DNA of 64,000 nucleotides from NCBI RefSeq assembly GCF_025905425.1, contig NZ_CP109603.1:4232501-4296500 (forward strand), written 5' to 3'. This document shows, piece by piece, positions 31,099 through 39,149 of the stretch. The first letter of the stretch is position 1. Each line of letters opens with the position of its first letter. The notes beneath the pieces were generated by a model. It saw only the letters and a list, made by a program, of their open reading frames with translations. It was not told the DNA's origin and did no database searches. The position numbers and the translations under genes were made by a program. Origin of the DNA: Pseudomonas putida. GTDB taxonomy: Bacteria; Pseudomonadota; Gammaproteobacteria; Pseudomonadales; Pseudomonadaceae.

Positions 31099-32184
31099 AT
31101 TTTCGACCTGGCCACCCTTCCCACCTTCAGCCTCCTGCAACTGGGCGTCGCCTTACTGCTGCTGGTCTGCGGTGCCGAGCTGCTGGTACGCATGGCCCTG
31201 CGCCTGGCCCTGCGCTTGCACGTGCGCCCTCTCATCATCGGCCTGAGCCTGGTGGCCTTCGGCAGCACCGCACCGCAGCTCACCGTGAGCCTGCAGGCCG
31301 CCTATCAGGGGGCACCGGATGTCGCGGTCGGCAGTGTGATCGGCAGCAACATCTTCAACGTGTTGGTGATTCTCGGCCTGGCCGCGCTGATCATCCCGCT
31401 GCGCGTATCACGCCAGCTGGTGCGCCTGGACCTTCCCCTGATGATCGTCGCCAGCGCACTGGTGTACGCGCTTGCCGCCAATGGCCACTTGAGCCGCTGG
31501 GCGGGTTTGCTGCTGTTGCTGGCGCTGCTGGGCTATCTGGCGATGCTCTGGCATCAATCGCGTCATTACGCCCGCACCTACCCTGCCCCCAGCGGCATCA
31601 CGATCAGTGGCGCACGCTTCTGGTCAGGCACGCTGCTGCAGATTGCCCTCGGCCTGGGTCTATTGAGCCTGGCCGGGCACCTGCTGCTGGAGGCCGCCGT
31701 CGAGGTGGCCACCGACCTGGGCCTGTCCGAACGCATCATCGGCCTGACCGTGGTCGCGGTGTGCACGTCACTGCCAGAGCTGGCCGCCGCGATGATCGCC
31801 GCCCTTCGTGGCGAGCGGGAAATCGCCGTGGGCACGGTAATCGGCAGCAACCTGTTCAACCTGCTGGGTGTGCTGGGCCTGACCGCACTGATCACCCCTG
31901 AACCGCTGTCGATCTCACCCAACGCACTGGCCTTCGACCTGCCCGTGATGCTGGGCGTCGCCGTCTTGAGCCTGCCGGTGTTCTATTCGGGCTACCGAAT
32001 CACCCGCGCCGAAGGCCTGGTGTTTCTCTGCCTGTACCTGGCCTATGGGCTGCACGTGGTGGCCTTTACCACCGGCATGCCCTTGGCCGGCCGCCTGGAG
32101 CGGCTCATGCTGTTCTACGCACTGCCAGTGCTCGCGGTGGTGTTGCTGTACACCACCGTGCGCGCCTGGCGGCGGCAGCACTGA
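31099..32184 (+). CDS. CaCA-family Na+/Ca2+ antiporter (YrbG-like), probable ATT start
   Basis: Inner-membrane cation/calcium exchanger. From the ATT at 31099 the product is 361 aa with about ten hydrophobic segments and the two alpha repeats (GLSLVAFGSTAPQL with VGSVIGSNIFN; GLTVVAVCTSLPEL with VGTVIGSNLFN). In this frame, after the TGA that also ends the rlpA-like gene, no ATG, GTG or TTG occurs until ATG 31192. Starting there would lose the first membrane helix (LQLGVALLLLVCGAELLV). GGAG lies 8 nt before the ATT, and the next residues (FDLATLPTFSLLQL) look like a normal N-terminus after an initiator Met. Confidence 0.85.
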   Translation: MFDLATLPTFSLLQLGVALLLLVCGAELLVRMALRLALRLHVRPLIIGLSLVAFGSTAPQLTVSLQAAYQGAPDVAVGSVIGSNIFNVLVILGLAALIIPLRVSRQLVRLDLPLMIVASALVYALAANGHLSRWAGLLLLLALLGYLAMLWHQSRHYARTYPAPSGITISGARFWSGTLLQIALGLGLLSLAGHLLLEAAVEVATDLGLSERIIGLTVVAVCTSLPELAAAMIAALRGEREIAVGTVIGSNLFNLLGVLGLTALITPEPLSISPNALAFDLPVMLGVAVLSLPVFYSGYRITRAEGLVFLCLYLAYGLHVVAFTTGMPLAGRLERLMLFYALPVLAVVLLYTTVRAWRRQH

Positions 32185-32211
32185 GGTCGGTAGAGGGCGC
32201 TAGGGTACGCC

Positions 32212-33573
32212 TTAGCCCCTGGCCTGCCGAGCCTTCTTCAAGCGGAACGCCACCCACAGCACCGCAATCCAGCCCGGAATCAGCATCACCGAGATGCGAA
32301 TCGGCGGCGTCAGGTACATCACCACCAGAATCAGCACGATGAACGCCAGGCACAGGTAGTTGGTCACCGGGTGCCCCCAGCTCTGGTAGAACGGCGCAAT
32401 GCCCGCCGCCAGCTTGGCTTTGCGGAACTTGAGGTGGGTGATACTGATGCTCGCCCAGTTGATCACCAGCGCCGACACCGCCAGGGCCATCAGCAAGCCG
32501 AAGGCTTCACCCGGCATCAAATAGTTGATCAGTACGCACATGCCCGTGGCGAACGCCGAAACACCCAGCGCCGTCAGCGGTACGCCACTGCGGCTGACCT
32601 TGAGCAACTGACGCGGCGCATCGCCCTGGCTGGCCAGGCCGAACAGCATGCGGCTGTTGGCGTACACGCAGCTGTTGTAGACCGACAACGCAGCCGTCAG
32701 CACCACGATGTTGAGGATGGTCGCCACCAGGTCGCTGTCCAGCTCGTGGAAGATCATCACGAACGGGCTGCCCCCCTGCACCACCTTCTGCCACGGGTAC
32801 AGCGACAACAGCACCGCCAAGGCACCGATGTAGAAAATCAGGATGCGGTAGACCACCTGGTTGGTGGCTTTGGGAATGCTCTGGCGCGGGTTGTCCGCCT
32901 CGGCTGCGGTAATACCCACCAGCTCCAGCCCGCCGAAGGAGAACATGATCACCGCCAGGGCCATGACCAGCCCGGTAACCCCATTCGGGAAGAAGCCGCC
33001 GTACTGCCACAGGTTGGCCACGCTGGCATCCGGGCCGCCATGGCCACTGCTCAGCAGCCAGGCACCAAAGCCGATCATGCTGACGATGGCCACCACCTTG
33101 ATCAAGGCGAACCAGAACTCCATCTCACCGTAGACCTTCACCTGCGTCAGGTTGATGAGATTGATCACCACGAAGAAGATCGCCGCCGTCGCCCAGGTGG
33201 GGAAGTCTGGCCACCAGTACTGCACATAGATGCCCACGGCCGTCAGCTCGGCCATGCCCACCAGCACATACACCACCCAATAGTTCCAGCCCGAGACAAA
33301 ACCTGCGAACTCGCTCCAGTACTGGTGAGCGAAGTGGCTGAAGCTGCCGGCGACCGGCTCTTCGACCACCATTTCGCCAAGCTGGCGCATGATGAAGAAA
33401 GCCATCAGGCCGGCAATGGCGTAGCCCAGCAAAACGGAGGGGCCAGCCAGCTGAATGGTCTGGGCGATGCCCAGGAACAGCCCGGTGCCGATGGCCCCAC
33501 CCAGCGCGATCAGCTGGATATGGCGGTTCTTCAACCCTCGCTGCAAACGCTCGGGCGTGCTCTGGTCTTGCAT
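32212..33573 (-). CDS. Amino acid permease, APC superfamily (AroP/ProY type)
   Basis: Proton-driven inner-membrane amino acid importer. The 453-aa protein has 12 predicted membrane helices and begins with the AAT-family block LKNRHIQLIALGGAIGTGLF; ELVGITAAEADNPRQSIPKA is the other family hallmark. Proline, aromatic residues or GABA are all possible substrates; sequence alone does not decide. It is convergent with the CaCA antiporter gene. Confidence 0.88.
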   Translation of the reverse strand: MQDQSTPERLQRGLKNRHIQLIALGGAIGTGLFLGIAQTIQLAGPSVLLGYAIAGLMAFFIMRQLGEMVVEEPVAGSFSHFAHQYWSEFAGFVSGWNYWVVYVLVGMAELTAVGIYVQYWWPDFPTWATAAIFFVVINLINLTQVKVYGEMEFWFALIKVVAIVSMIGFGAWLLSSGHGGPDASVANLWQYGGFFPNGVTGLVMALAVIMFSFGGLELVGITAAEADNPRQSIPKATNQVVYRILIFYIGALAVLLSLYPWQKVVQGGSPFVMIFHELDSDLVATILNIVVLTAALSVYNSCVYANSRMLFGLASQGDAPRQLLKVSRSGVPLTALGVSAFATGMCVLINYLMPGEAFGLLMALAVSALVINWASISITHLKFRKAKLAAGIAPFYQSWGHPVTNYLCLAFIVLILVVMYLTPPIRISVMLIPGWIAVLWVAFRLKKARQARG

Positions 33574-33629
33574 GAAGTGTCCTTTAGCTCAGTGAGGCAG
33601 TGTTATTGCTGTTATTTGCAGTCAAGGAT

Positions 33630-34571
33630 CTAGATCCATCCGCCCCACTGCAATATGAAAATACCGATATTGGTGGTGATCGCCGCCATTAGCGTAGTGA
33701 TCACGATGATCGATGCCGCCAATTCATGGTTGCCGTTGGCCGCCCGCGCCATGACGTAGCTGGCCGCCGCTGTGGGGCTGCCGATGTACAGGAACAGGAT
33801 GCCCAACTCGGCACCGCGAAAACCGCAGAGCCAGGCACCCAACGTGCCGACCAGCGGCAACCAGACCATCTTCACCAGGCTGGCATCGATGGCCAGCCTG
33901 CCACTGTCACGCAGCGCCGCCAGTGACAAGGTGCCACCGATGCACATCAGCGCCAGCGGCAGGGTCATCTGCGCCAGGTAGTCGCCCGAGGTGAGCAACC
34001 AGTTGGGCAACGGCACCTGCCCATAGGCCATGGGTGTCGCCACCAGCACGCTGATGATCAACGGGTTGCTGAAGATGCTCTTGCAGATACTCCACGGGTC
34101 GGACTTGAGGTCCGGGCTGTACACCGCCAGCACCACCGCAGACAGCGAGTTGTACAGGAGGATCACCAGGCCTGCCAGCACCGCGCCTAACGAGATACCG
34201 TAGTCGCCGTACAAGCTGGCGGCCAGGGCCAGGCCGATCACGCCGTTGTTGCCGCGAAACGCGCCTTGGGTGTAGATGCCGCGATCCGCTGGCGGGCAAC
34301 GCCAGATGGCCAAGCCCCAGGCCACGCCGAAACCGACCAGGGTGGCAACGACGAAATACAGGAGCACGCCAGGTTTGACCGCTGTTGCCAGGTCGGCGTG
34401 ATAGATGCCCAGGAACAGCAGGGCCGGCATGCAGACATTGAATACCAGCTGCGACGCAACACGGTTGAAGTTGTCGTCGATCAGGTGGATGCGTTTGAGC
34501 AGTACGCCCATGAACAACATGGCGAAGACTGGTGCCGTGATGTTCAGCGTCTGGATAAGAAGGGCGAGCAT
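33630..34571 (-). CDS. AEC-family transporter (auxin efflux carrier fold)
   Basis: Membrane carrier of the AEC/BASS fold, a family that includes malonate (MdcF-like) and other organic acid permeases. The 313-aa protein has about ten hydrophobic segments and the N-terminal pattern LNITAPVFAMLFMGVLLKR. The ATG at 34571 is used; a TTG at 34577 adds two residues. It is transcribed away from the IS110 element. Substrate unknown. Confidence 0.85.
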   Translation of the reverse strand: MLALLIQTLNITAPVFAMLFMGVLLKRIHLIDDNFNRVASQLVFNVCMPALLFLGIYHADLATAVKPGVLLYFVVATLVGFGVAWGLAIWRCPPADRGIYTQGAFRGNNGVIGLALAASLYGDYGISLGAVLAGLVILLYNSLSAVVLAVYSPDLKSDPWSICKSIFSNPLIISVLVATPMAYGQVPLPNWLLTSGDYLAQMTLPLALMCIGGTLSLAALRDSGRLAIDASLVKMVWLPLVGTLGAWLCGFRGAELGILFLYIGSPTAAASYVMARAANGNHELAASIIVITTLMAAITTNIGIFILQWGGWI

Positions 34572-34678
34572 GCGCAAGCGATCCTGCAGGGAGTTGCCGT
34601 CAGGGGGCTAATGATACGTCAACGGCTGCGAGTTGCGGGGATCGGGGTGTGATTAAGGGAAGTCTCCGACAGGTAAGG

Positions 34679-34701
34679 CCCTTTCGCGGGGCAAGCCCGC
34701 T
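34679..34701 (+). repeat. Left part of the REP arm split by the IS110 element
   Basis: CCCTTTCGCGGGGCAAGCCC plus GCT is the first part of a REP. It stops at the CT core (34700-34701), where the insertion sequence begins. The missing CCCACA resumes at 35945 on the other side of the element. Confidence 0.88.
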
Positions 34702-34737
34702 TGTGTCTTGGAGAGGGAATAGAATCTGAAGTGAGAG

Positions 34738-34890
34738 CGGTGAATGGCAAGCTGATAGCCCGAGGTGCCCAGAGCACGTGTGGGAGCAAAAGCTGCCATT
34801 CACCGTTCCACTTTGGCGAGAGCCCGAACAGTTGGATGAGGGGCGTAATCTCGAATCACAAGCGTGGGCCAAGCCAAAGCGCTCTCACTC
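34738..34890 (+). ncRNA. Bridge RNA of the IS110 element (target and donor loops)
   Basis: Target loop: a 15-bp stem with one bulged A (34738-34753 with 34791-34805) closes a loop. In it AGCCCG (34757-34762) equals the target left of the core, and TGTGGGAGC (34779-34787) is complementary to G-CT-CCCACA. Donor loop: CTTTGGC (34811-34817) pairs with GCCAAAG (34873-34879) and encloses two guides. ACAGTTG (34828-34834) equals the last seven bases of the element, and CACAAG (34857-34862) is complementary to CT plus the first four bases of the element (TGTG). Order and guide polarity match the bridge RNA described for IS621. The 5' and 3' ends of the RNA are approximate. Confidence 0.85.
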
Positions 34891-34913
34891 CTTGAGTTTA
34901 AGAGGGTTTGGCC

Positions 34914-35849
34914 ATGTCTTCCTCTGTCGGCATCGATGTTTCCAGTGCCACACTTGCTGTTCACATCCGTCCTGAGGGGGTGAACTTCAGTGTTTCCAAT
35001 GACTTGAAGGGATTCCAACTGCTCGTCGAAAAGCTTGGCGAGTATGCAATTTCAATGGTCTTGCTCGAAGCTACCGGTGGCTACGAGTGCAATGTCCTCA
35101 AAGCGCTGCAGGATGCCGATTTTCCGGTTTGCCGGATCAATCCCAGTCGTGCCCGGGACTTTGCCAAGTCGATGGGTAAACGCGCCAAGACCGATCCCAT
35201 TGACGCAGCTGTTTTGGCTCACCTGGCTGAAGTTATGCCCCCACGGCCTTGCCAGGTGATGACACCCGAGCGGGCTTTGCTGCGCGAACTGCTTATGCAG
35301 CGGGATCGCTTCGTCCAACAGCGCGACGATGACAAGCGGCGCCTGAAGCAGGCGCGGGCTCCCAGTGTTTGTTTGCGGTTGGAACAACACATCGCCTATC
35401 TGAAGGGTGAAATTCGAGCGCTGGAACAAGAGATCGCACAGCAGGCAGCAGCTTTGCCTGATGATCGGGTTAAACAGCTCACTCAAGTCAAAGGAATTGG
35501 TCTGATTACTGCCGGAAAGCTGATGGCCTTGCTGCCAGAGCTGGGCCAGGTGGATAAGAAGGAAATTGCCGCCTTGGTCGGTGTTGCGCCGTTCAACCAG
35601 GACAGCGGCAAGCAGTCGGGCAAGCGTTCAATCTGGGGGGGACGCTCACAAGTCAGGCGGGCGCTCTATATGGCCTGCTGGGTGGTGATACGGCACAACA
35701 AGGACTTCTGCGAGCGCTACAAAGCACTGCGAGCCCAGGGGAAGTGCGCGAAAGTATCGGTGGTGGCGTGTATGCGAGTATTGATAGTGAGGCTAAATGC
35801 GATGCTCAAGACCGGAACGCCCTGGAAGGAGCAAATAGCTCATTCGTAG
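34914..35849 (+). CDS. IS110-family transposase (bridge-RNA-guided recombinase)
   Basis: The 311-aa enzyme has the RuvC-like DEDD acidic residues at Asp8 (GIDVS), Glu52 (LLEATGGYE), Asp94 and Asp97 (KTDPIDA), a helical middle section (residues 110-185), and the C-terminal Transposase_20 domain with QVKGIGLITAGKL and the serine-bearing FNQDSGKQSGKR. ATG 34914 has AGAGGG 7 nt upstream; a TTG at 34908 is too close to that site. It appears complete, so the element may be active. Confidence 0.95.
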   Translation: MSSSVGIDVSSATLAVHIRPEGVNFSVSNDLKGFQLLVEKLGEYAISMVLLEATGGYECNVLKALQDADFPVCRINPSRARDFAKSMGKRAKTDPIDAAVLAHLAEVMPPRPCQVMTPERALLRELLMQRDRFVQQRDDDKRRLKQARAPSVCLRLEQHIAYLKGEIRALEQEIAQQAAALPDDRVKQLTQVKGIGLITAGKLMALLPELGQVDKKEIAALVGVAPFNQDSGKQSGKRSIWGGRSQVRRALYMACWVVIRHNKDFCERYKALRAQGKCAKVSVVACMRVLIVRLNAMLKTGTPWKEQIAHS

Positions 35850-35930
35850 GAGCAAGCCTTGCTGGCGATGCCCGGCACAGCCGGGCCTGGGGCGCTACGC
35901 GCCCCATCGCCGGCAAGGCCAGCTTCCACA
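35848..35930. repeat. REP-like inverted pair inside the right end of the IS
   Basis: GTAGGAGCAAGCCTTGCTGG and CATCGCCGGCAAGGCCAGCT (then TCCAC) are inverted relative to each other around two small GC hairpins. This is a different REP class from the one the IS sits in. It lies between the transposase stop and the right end, inside the boundary set by the donor guide. Confidence 0.75.
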
Positions 35931-35942
35931 AGAAGACAGTTG

Positions 35943-36012
35943 CTCCCACAAGAACACTGTCGCCGGTTTGTGCGGCGCTTTTCTGTGGGAGCGGGCTTGC
36001 CCCGCGAAAGGG
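35943..36012. repeat. Right part of the split REP plus its intact inverted partner
   Basis: CTCCCACA completes the REP begun at 34679. After a 34-nt spacer comes the intact opposite copy (TGTGGGAGCGGGCTTGCCCC then GCGAAAGGG), ending 12 nt before the roxR stop. The two arms are perfect inverses once the IS is removed. Confidence 0.9.
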
Positions 36013-36023
36013 TCAACGCCGAT

Positions 36024-36587
36024 TCAGCGCCGAACCGGCCGCTTCTGCAGTTTGCGCTGCAAGGTCCGCCGGTGCATGCCCAGCGCACGCGCCGTTGCCG
36101 AGATATTGCCCTCGTGCTCGGTCAGCACGCGCTGGATGTGCTCCCACTGCAGGCGGTCGACCGACATCGGGTTTTCCGGCACCAAGGCGTCCAGGTCGGC
36201 ATGCTCGGACAGCAGAGCAGCGAGTACATCGTCAGCATCGGCCGGCTTGCACAGGTAATTGCAGGCACCGCGCTTGACCGCCTCCACCGCCGTGGCGATG
36301 CTGGAGTAACCCGTCAGGATCACCACGCGCATCTCCGGGTCCAGCTCCAGCAGCTTGGGCAGCAGCACAAGCCCCGAGTCGCCTTCCATCTTCAGGTCCA
36401 GCGTGGCGTAGTCCGGCAAGTCCTGCTGGGCCAGGATCAGCCCCTCCTCGGCGGAGCCTGCGGTGCTCACGCGAAAGCCCCGACGGCTCATGGCGCGCGC
36501 CATGACTCGGGTAAAGGTGGCATCGTCATCCACCAGCAGCAGGTGCGGCAGCTCTTCGCTTTCAACCTGGGATTCTTCGCTCATCAT
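36024..36587 (-). CDS. roxR: RoxR, response regulator of the RegA/ActR/PrrA type
   Basis: Redox-responsive regulator that controls terminal oxidases and cyanide tolerance in pseudomonads. The 187-aa protein has a receiver domain (acidic pocket LLVDDDATF, phospho-Asp64 in ATLDLKMEG, Lys in LCKPADADD) and a C-terminal Fis-type HTH (GNISATARALGMHRRTLQRK). ATGs at 36587 and 36584 are adjacent, with AGGAG upstream. It overlaps the end of roxS by 4 bases. Confidence 0.92.
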   Translation of the reverse strand: MMSEESQVESEELPHLLLVDDDATFTRVMARAMSRRGFRVSTAGSAEEGLILAQQDLPDYATLDLKMEGDSGLVLLPKLLELDPEMRVVILTGYSSIATAVEAVKRGACNYLCKPADADDVLAALLSEHADLDALVPENPMSVDRLQWEHIQRVLTEHEGNISATARALGMHRRTLQRKLQKRPVRR

Positions 36588-37840
36588 TCATCTCCTCGCT
36601 TGCCATGGGGCAGGCGCAGTTCGGTCAGGGTGCCACCCTGCTCATGACTATAGAGTTTCACCGAACCGCCCGCACGCGTCACGCTGGCCTTGCTCAAGAA
36701 CAGGCCCAGGCCGAAGCCTTTGCCCTTGGTGGTAATAAAGGGTTTGCCAATCGCTTCGGCGATAGACGGGGGTACACCGGGGCCATGGTCACGGATACTG
36801 ATGACAATGTCCTGGGCATCCCAGTCCAGGCGCACCTCAAGATCGTCCGGGCACGCGTCGGCTGCATTGTTCAACAGGTTCAGCAGGGCCTGGGTCAGGT
36901 CAGGCGGCGGCGTTAGGCGCGGTACCTGGCCGTCTCTGAGCCGCTGGAAGCGGTAGCTGGCCTCGGGCCGCATCAGGTGCCAACGGTTGAGCGCCTCGTC
37001 CAGCCAGGCAGTGACGTCCTGCTCGACCATGGCCAGGCGGCGGTTGGCCTCGGCGGCACGCACCAGTTGCTGCAAGGTTTCCTTGCACAGTTTGACCTGG
37101 TCCTGAAGGATCTGCAGGTCTTCCTGCAACAGCGGGTCGGGGTGGTCCTGGCGCATTTCGTTGAGCAGCACGCTCATGGTCGCCAGCGGAGTACCCAGCT
37201 CATGGGCAGCGCCAGCGGCCTGGGTGGCCACGGCCAGCAACTGCTCATCGCGCAGGCTCTCTTCGCGGCGCTCGGACCGCAGTTGCTCCTGGCGTCGCAG
37301 CTCTTCGGCCATGCGCGCGGCAAAGAAGGTGATCACCGCAGCCGCCAGGGCGATGCTCAGCCACATGCCGTAGACCTGCATCTTGTCCCGCGCCATCGGC
37401 AGCCCCTCAAGCGGGTAGAACTGCACCAGCAGCAGGCTGTAGGCGGTCAGGGCAATGCCCGAGAGAATCAGCGAATAGAGCCACGGCAAGGTCACCGCAG
37501 CAATGGCCAGCGGCACCAGGTAATAAGAAACGAACGGGTTGGTCGAACCGCCGGAGTAATACAGCAAGGCACTGTGGATCAGCAGGTCACAGGCAAGCTG
37601 CAGCGCATATTCCAGTTCGGTGACGGGCAGCGACAGGCGCAGGCGCAATGCGGTGAACGCGCACAGGATCGACGACAGGGCCAGCGTCGCCGCCAGCGAA
37701 AACCACGGCAGGGGCAGCAGGTCGGTCCAGTAGGCGACGCCCACGGAGCCTGCCTGGGCAGCCAGGACCAGCACGCGGATGACAGTCAGGCGCCAGAGGT
37801 TCTGACGGGTAGCGGACAACGGTTGTACGGCAGCGAGCAT
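36584..37840 (-). CDS. roxS: RoxS, membrane sensor histidine kinase
   Basis: Partner kinase of RoxR; the RegB/PrrB/ActS family senses quinone or redox state. From ATG 37840 (AGGAG 5 nt upstream) it is 418 aa: six hydrophobic segments in residues 15-180, then the H-box GAAHELGTPLATMS, N-box LLNLLNNAADA, and G-boxes DHGPGVP and GFGLGLFLSKA. The frame is open 64 codons further upstream from a TTG, but that region lacks a start signal and reads as noncoding. Confidence 0.92.
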   Translation of the reverse strand: MLAAVQPLSATRQNLWRLTVIRVLVLAAQAGSVGVAYWTDLLPLPWFSLAATLALSSILCAFTALRLRLSLPVTELEYALQLACDLLIHSALLYYSGGSTNPFVSYYLVPLAIAAVTLPWLYSLILSGIALTAYSLLLVQFYPLEGLPMARDKMQVYGMWLSIALAAAVITFFAARMAEELRRQEQLRSERREESLRDEQLLAVATQAAGAAHELGTPLATMSVLLNEMRQDHPDPLLQEDLQILQDQVKLCKETLQQLVRAAEANRRLAMVEQDVTAWLDEALNRWHLMRPEASYRFQRLRDGQVPRLTPPPDLTQALLNLLNNAADACPDDLEVRLDWDAQDIVISIRDHGPGVPPSIAEAIGKPFITTKGKGFGLGLFLSKASVTRAGGSVKLYSHEQGGTLTELRLPHGKRGDE

Positions 37841-38042
37841 GAGCTCTCCTGATGAGTGCTCCAGAAAATCGGCTGGAGTATACCGAAGCCGGGCGCCTCG
37901 CTGCAGCGATGCGGCAAAGCGCCACACTTTGTCACAGGTGCATAGTGGCACTTTTGAACCCACTACACTGTTCCCGGTCTGATGGGCCATGCGTGGAATG
38001 GATGACCAAAACCCACGCCCTTTTATTGCCAAGGAGTCTTAC

Positions 38043-38759
38043 ATGCAAATCCCTCGTCGCGGCACTGCCCTGATCCTGTCTTGCGGCCTGCTCGCCAGCC
38101 TGCCCGCGCTAGCGGCCGATGAGCCGCGCTTCAACCAGGTGTCGCTGCGTGCCGAAGTCAGCAAGGAAGTGCCGCGCGACCTGATGGTCGTGACCCTCTA
38201 CAGCGAAGCGCAGAACACCGACCCGGGCAAACTCGCCAAAGAGATCACCGAGACCATGAACAAGGCTGTGCAACAGTCGCGTCAGGTCAAGGATGTGAAG
38301 ATCAGCCAGGGCAGCCGCAACAGCTACCCGGTCTACGACAGCAAAGGGCAGAAGATCACCGGCTGGCGTGAACGCGCCGAGCTGCGCCTGGAAAGCGCCA
38401 ACTTCCCGGCCCTGTCGCAACTGACCGCCGACCTGCTGCAAGAACTGAAAATGGGCGGCATGGACTTCTCCATTGCCCCGGCCACGCGCAAGGCCAGCGA
38501 AGACGACTTGCTCAAGGACGCTGTCAATGCCTTCAAGGCACGCGCCCAGTTGGCCACCGAGGCGCTGGGTGGCAAGGGCTATAAAGTGGTCAACCTGAAC
38601 CTCAACAGCAGCGGTTATCCACGCCCTTACCTGCGCAGCGCACCGATGGCCATGAAAGCCATGGGCGCTGACGAAGCGGCGCCAGCGCCGGATATCGAGG
38701 CGGGTACCAGCGAAGTGAGCATGAATGCCGATGGCTTGATCGAAATTCAGATGCCCTGA
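38043..38759 (+). CDS. Periplasmic SIMPL-domain (DUF541) protein
   Basis: The 238-aa secreted protein has a signal peptide (MQIPRRGTALILSCGLLASLPALA, cleavage near residue 24) and one SIMPL/DUF541 domain (residues 30-225). Members bear on oxidative-stress tolerance or signalling in a few organisms, but the biochemical role is not known. The ATG at 38043 is preceded by AAGGAG. It is divergent from roxS with a 202-bp gap. Confidence 0.85.
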   Translation: MQIPRRGTALILSCGLLASLPALAADEPRFNQVSLRAEVSKEVPRDLMVVTLYSEAQNTDPGKLAKEITETMNKAVQQSRQVKDVKISQGSRNSYPVYDSKGQKITGWRERAELRLESANFPALSQLTADLLQELKMGGMDFSIAPATRKASEDDLLKDAVNAFKARAQLATEALGGKGYKVVNLNLNSSGYPRPYLRSAPMAMKAMGADEAAPAPDIEAGTSEVSMNADGLIEIQMP

Positions 38760-38765
38760 TGACGC

Positions 38766-38879
38766 TGGGGGCGCTTTGCGCCCCTTTCGCGGCGCAAGGC
38801 AGCTCCCACAAACAGCGACGCGAGCGCCTTCCCCTGTGGGAGCGGCCTTGCGCCGCGATGGGCTGCAAGGCAGCCCCAA
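38766..38879. repeat. REP-type inverted pair behind the SIMPL gene
   Basis: TTCGCGGCGCAAGGCAGCTC then CCACA, and TGTGGGAGCGGCCTTGCGCC then GCGA, are inverted copies with flanking GC hairpins (GGGGGCGCTTTGCGCCCC). The core differs from the IS110 target (GGCAGCTCCCACA), so it is a variant class. Confidence 0.8.
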
Positions 38880-39149
38880 TTACGCAACTTAAGATATTTC
38901 CTACGCACTTTTAAGGTGCAGCTTACAAACCCCGCCTCTTCGAAACATCCCGCAATTGCCATCATTTTGCCCGCGCAAACGTTCAACTTCGCCGAAAGTT
39001 ATACCAATGCGACATCCATGTACGCCCGTACCACCTTTCTGGCGCCAACTATCCTTGTGAGTGTTGCATTGGGAATAGCCCCTGCATAAGTATCCTCAGG
39101 TCGGCTCACGAGGCCGCCTCAATCGAAAAATGACAACAATGAGGCCACC
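38880..39149. other. Leader region of the dpp cluster
   Basis: This 270-bp gap separates the REP pair from the first solute-binding gene and should hold the operon promoter. No convincing -35/-10 pair or operator could be fixed by eye; TTGCAT at 39064 with TAAGTA 17 bp later is only weakly like a promoter. Confidence 0.4.

Larger units (their letters stand above)
34702..35942 (+). mobile_element. IS110-family insertion sequence in a REP
   Basis: A 1241-bp element (1243 with one CT core). The left end starts TGTGTCTTGGAG after CT at 34700-34701; the right end is GACAGTTG just before CT at 35943-35944. There are no terminal inverted repeats, as is usual in IS110. Joining the flanks rebuilds a REP (AGCCCG-CT-CCCACA) that pairs with an intact inverted REP at 35984-36012. 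The ends are confirmed by guide loops inside the left noncoding region (see bridge RNA). About 212 nt precede the transposase and 93 nt follow it, as in IS621-like elements. Confidence 0.92.

Noticed and set aside
35850..35850. IS110 right end directly after the transposase stop
   Set aside because: The donor guide ACAGTTG and the rebuilt REP both place the end at 35942; nothing matching CT-CCCACA occurs near 35850.
37841..38032. 64-codon N-terminal extension of roxS from a TTG
   Set aside because: No ribosome site, and the region reads as noncoding leader shared with the divergent SIMPL gene; AGGAG precedes ATG 37840.
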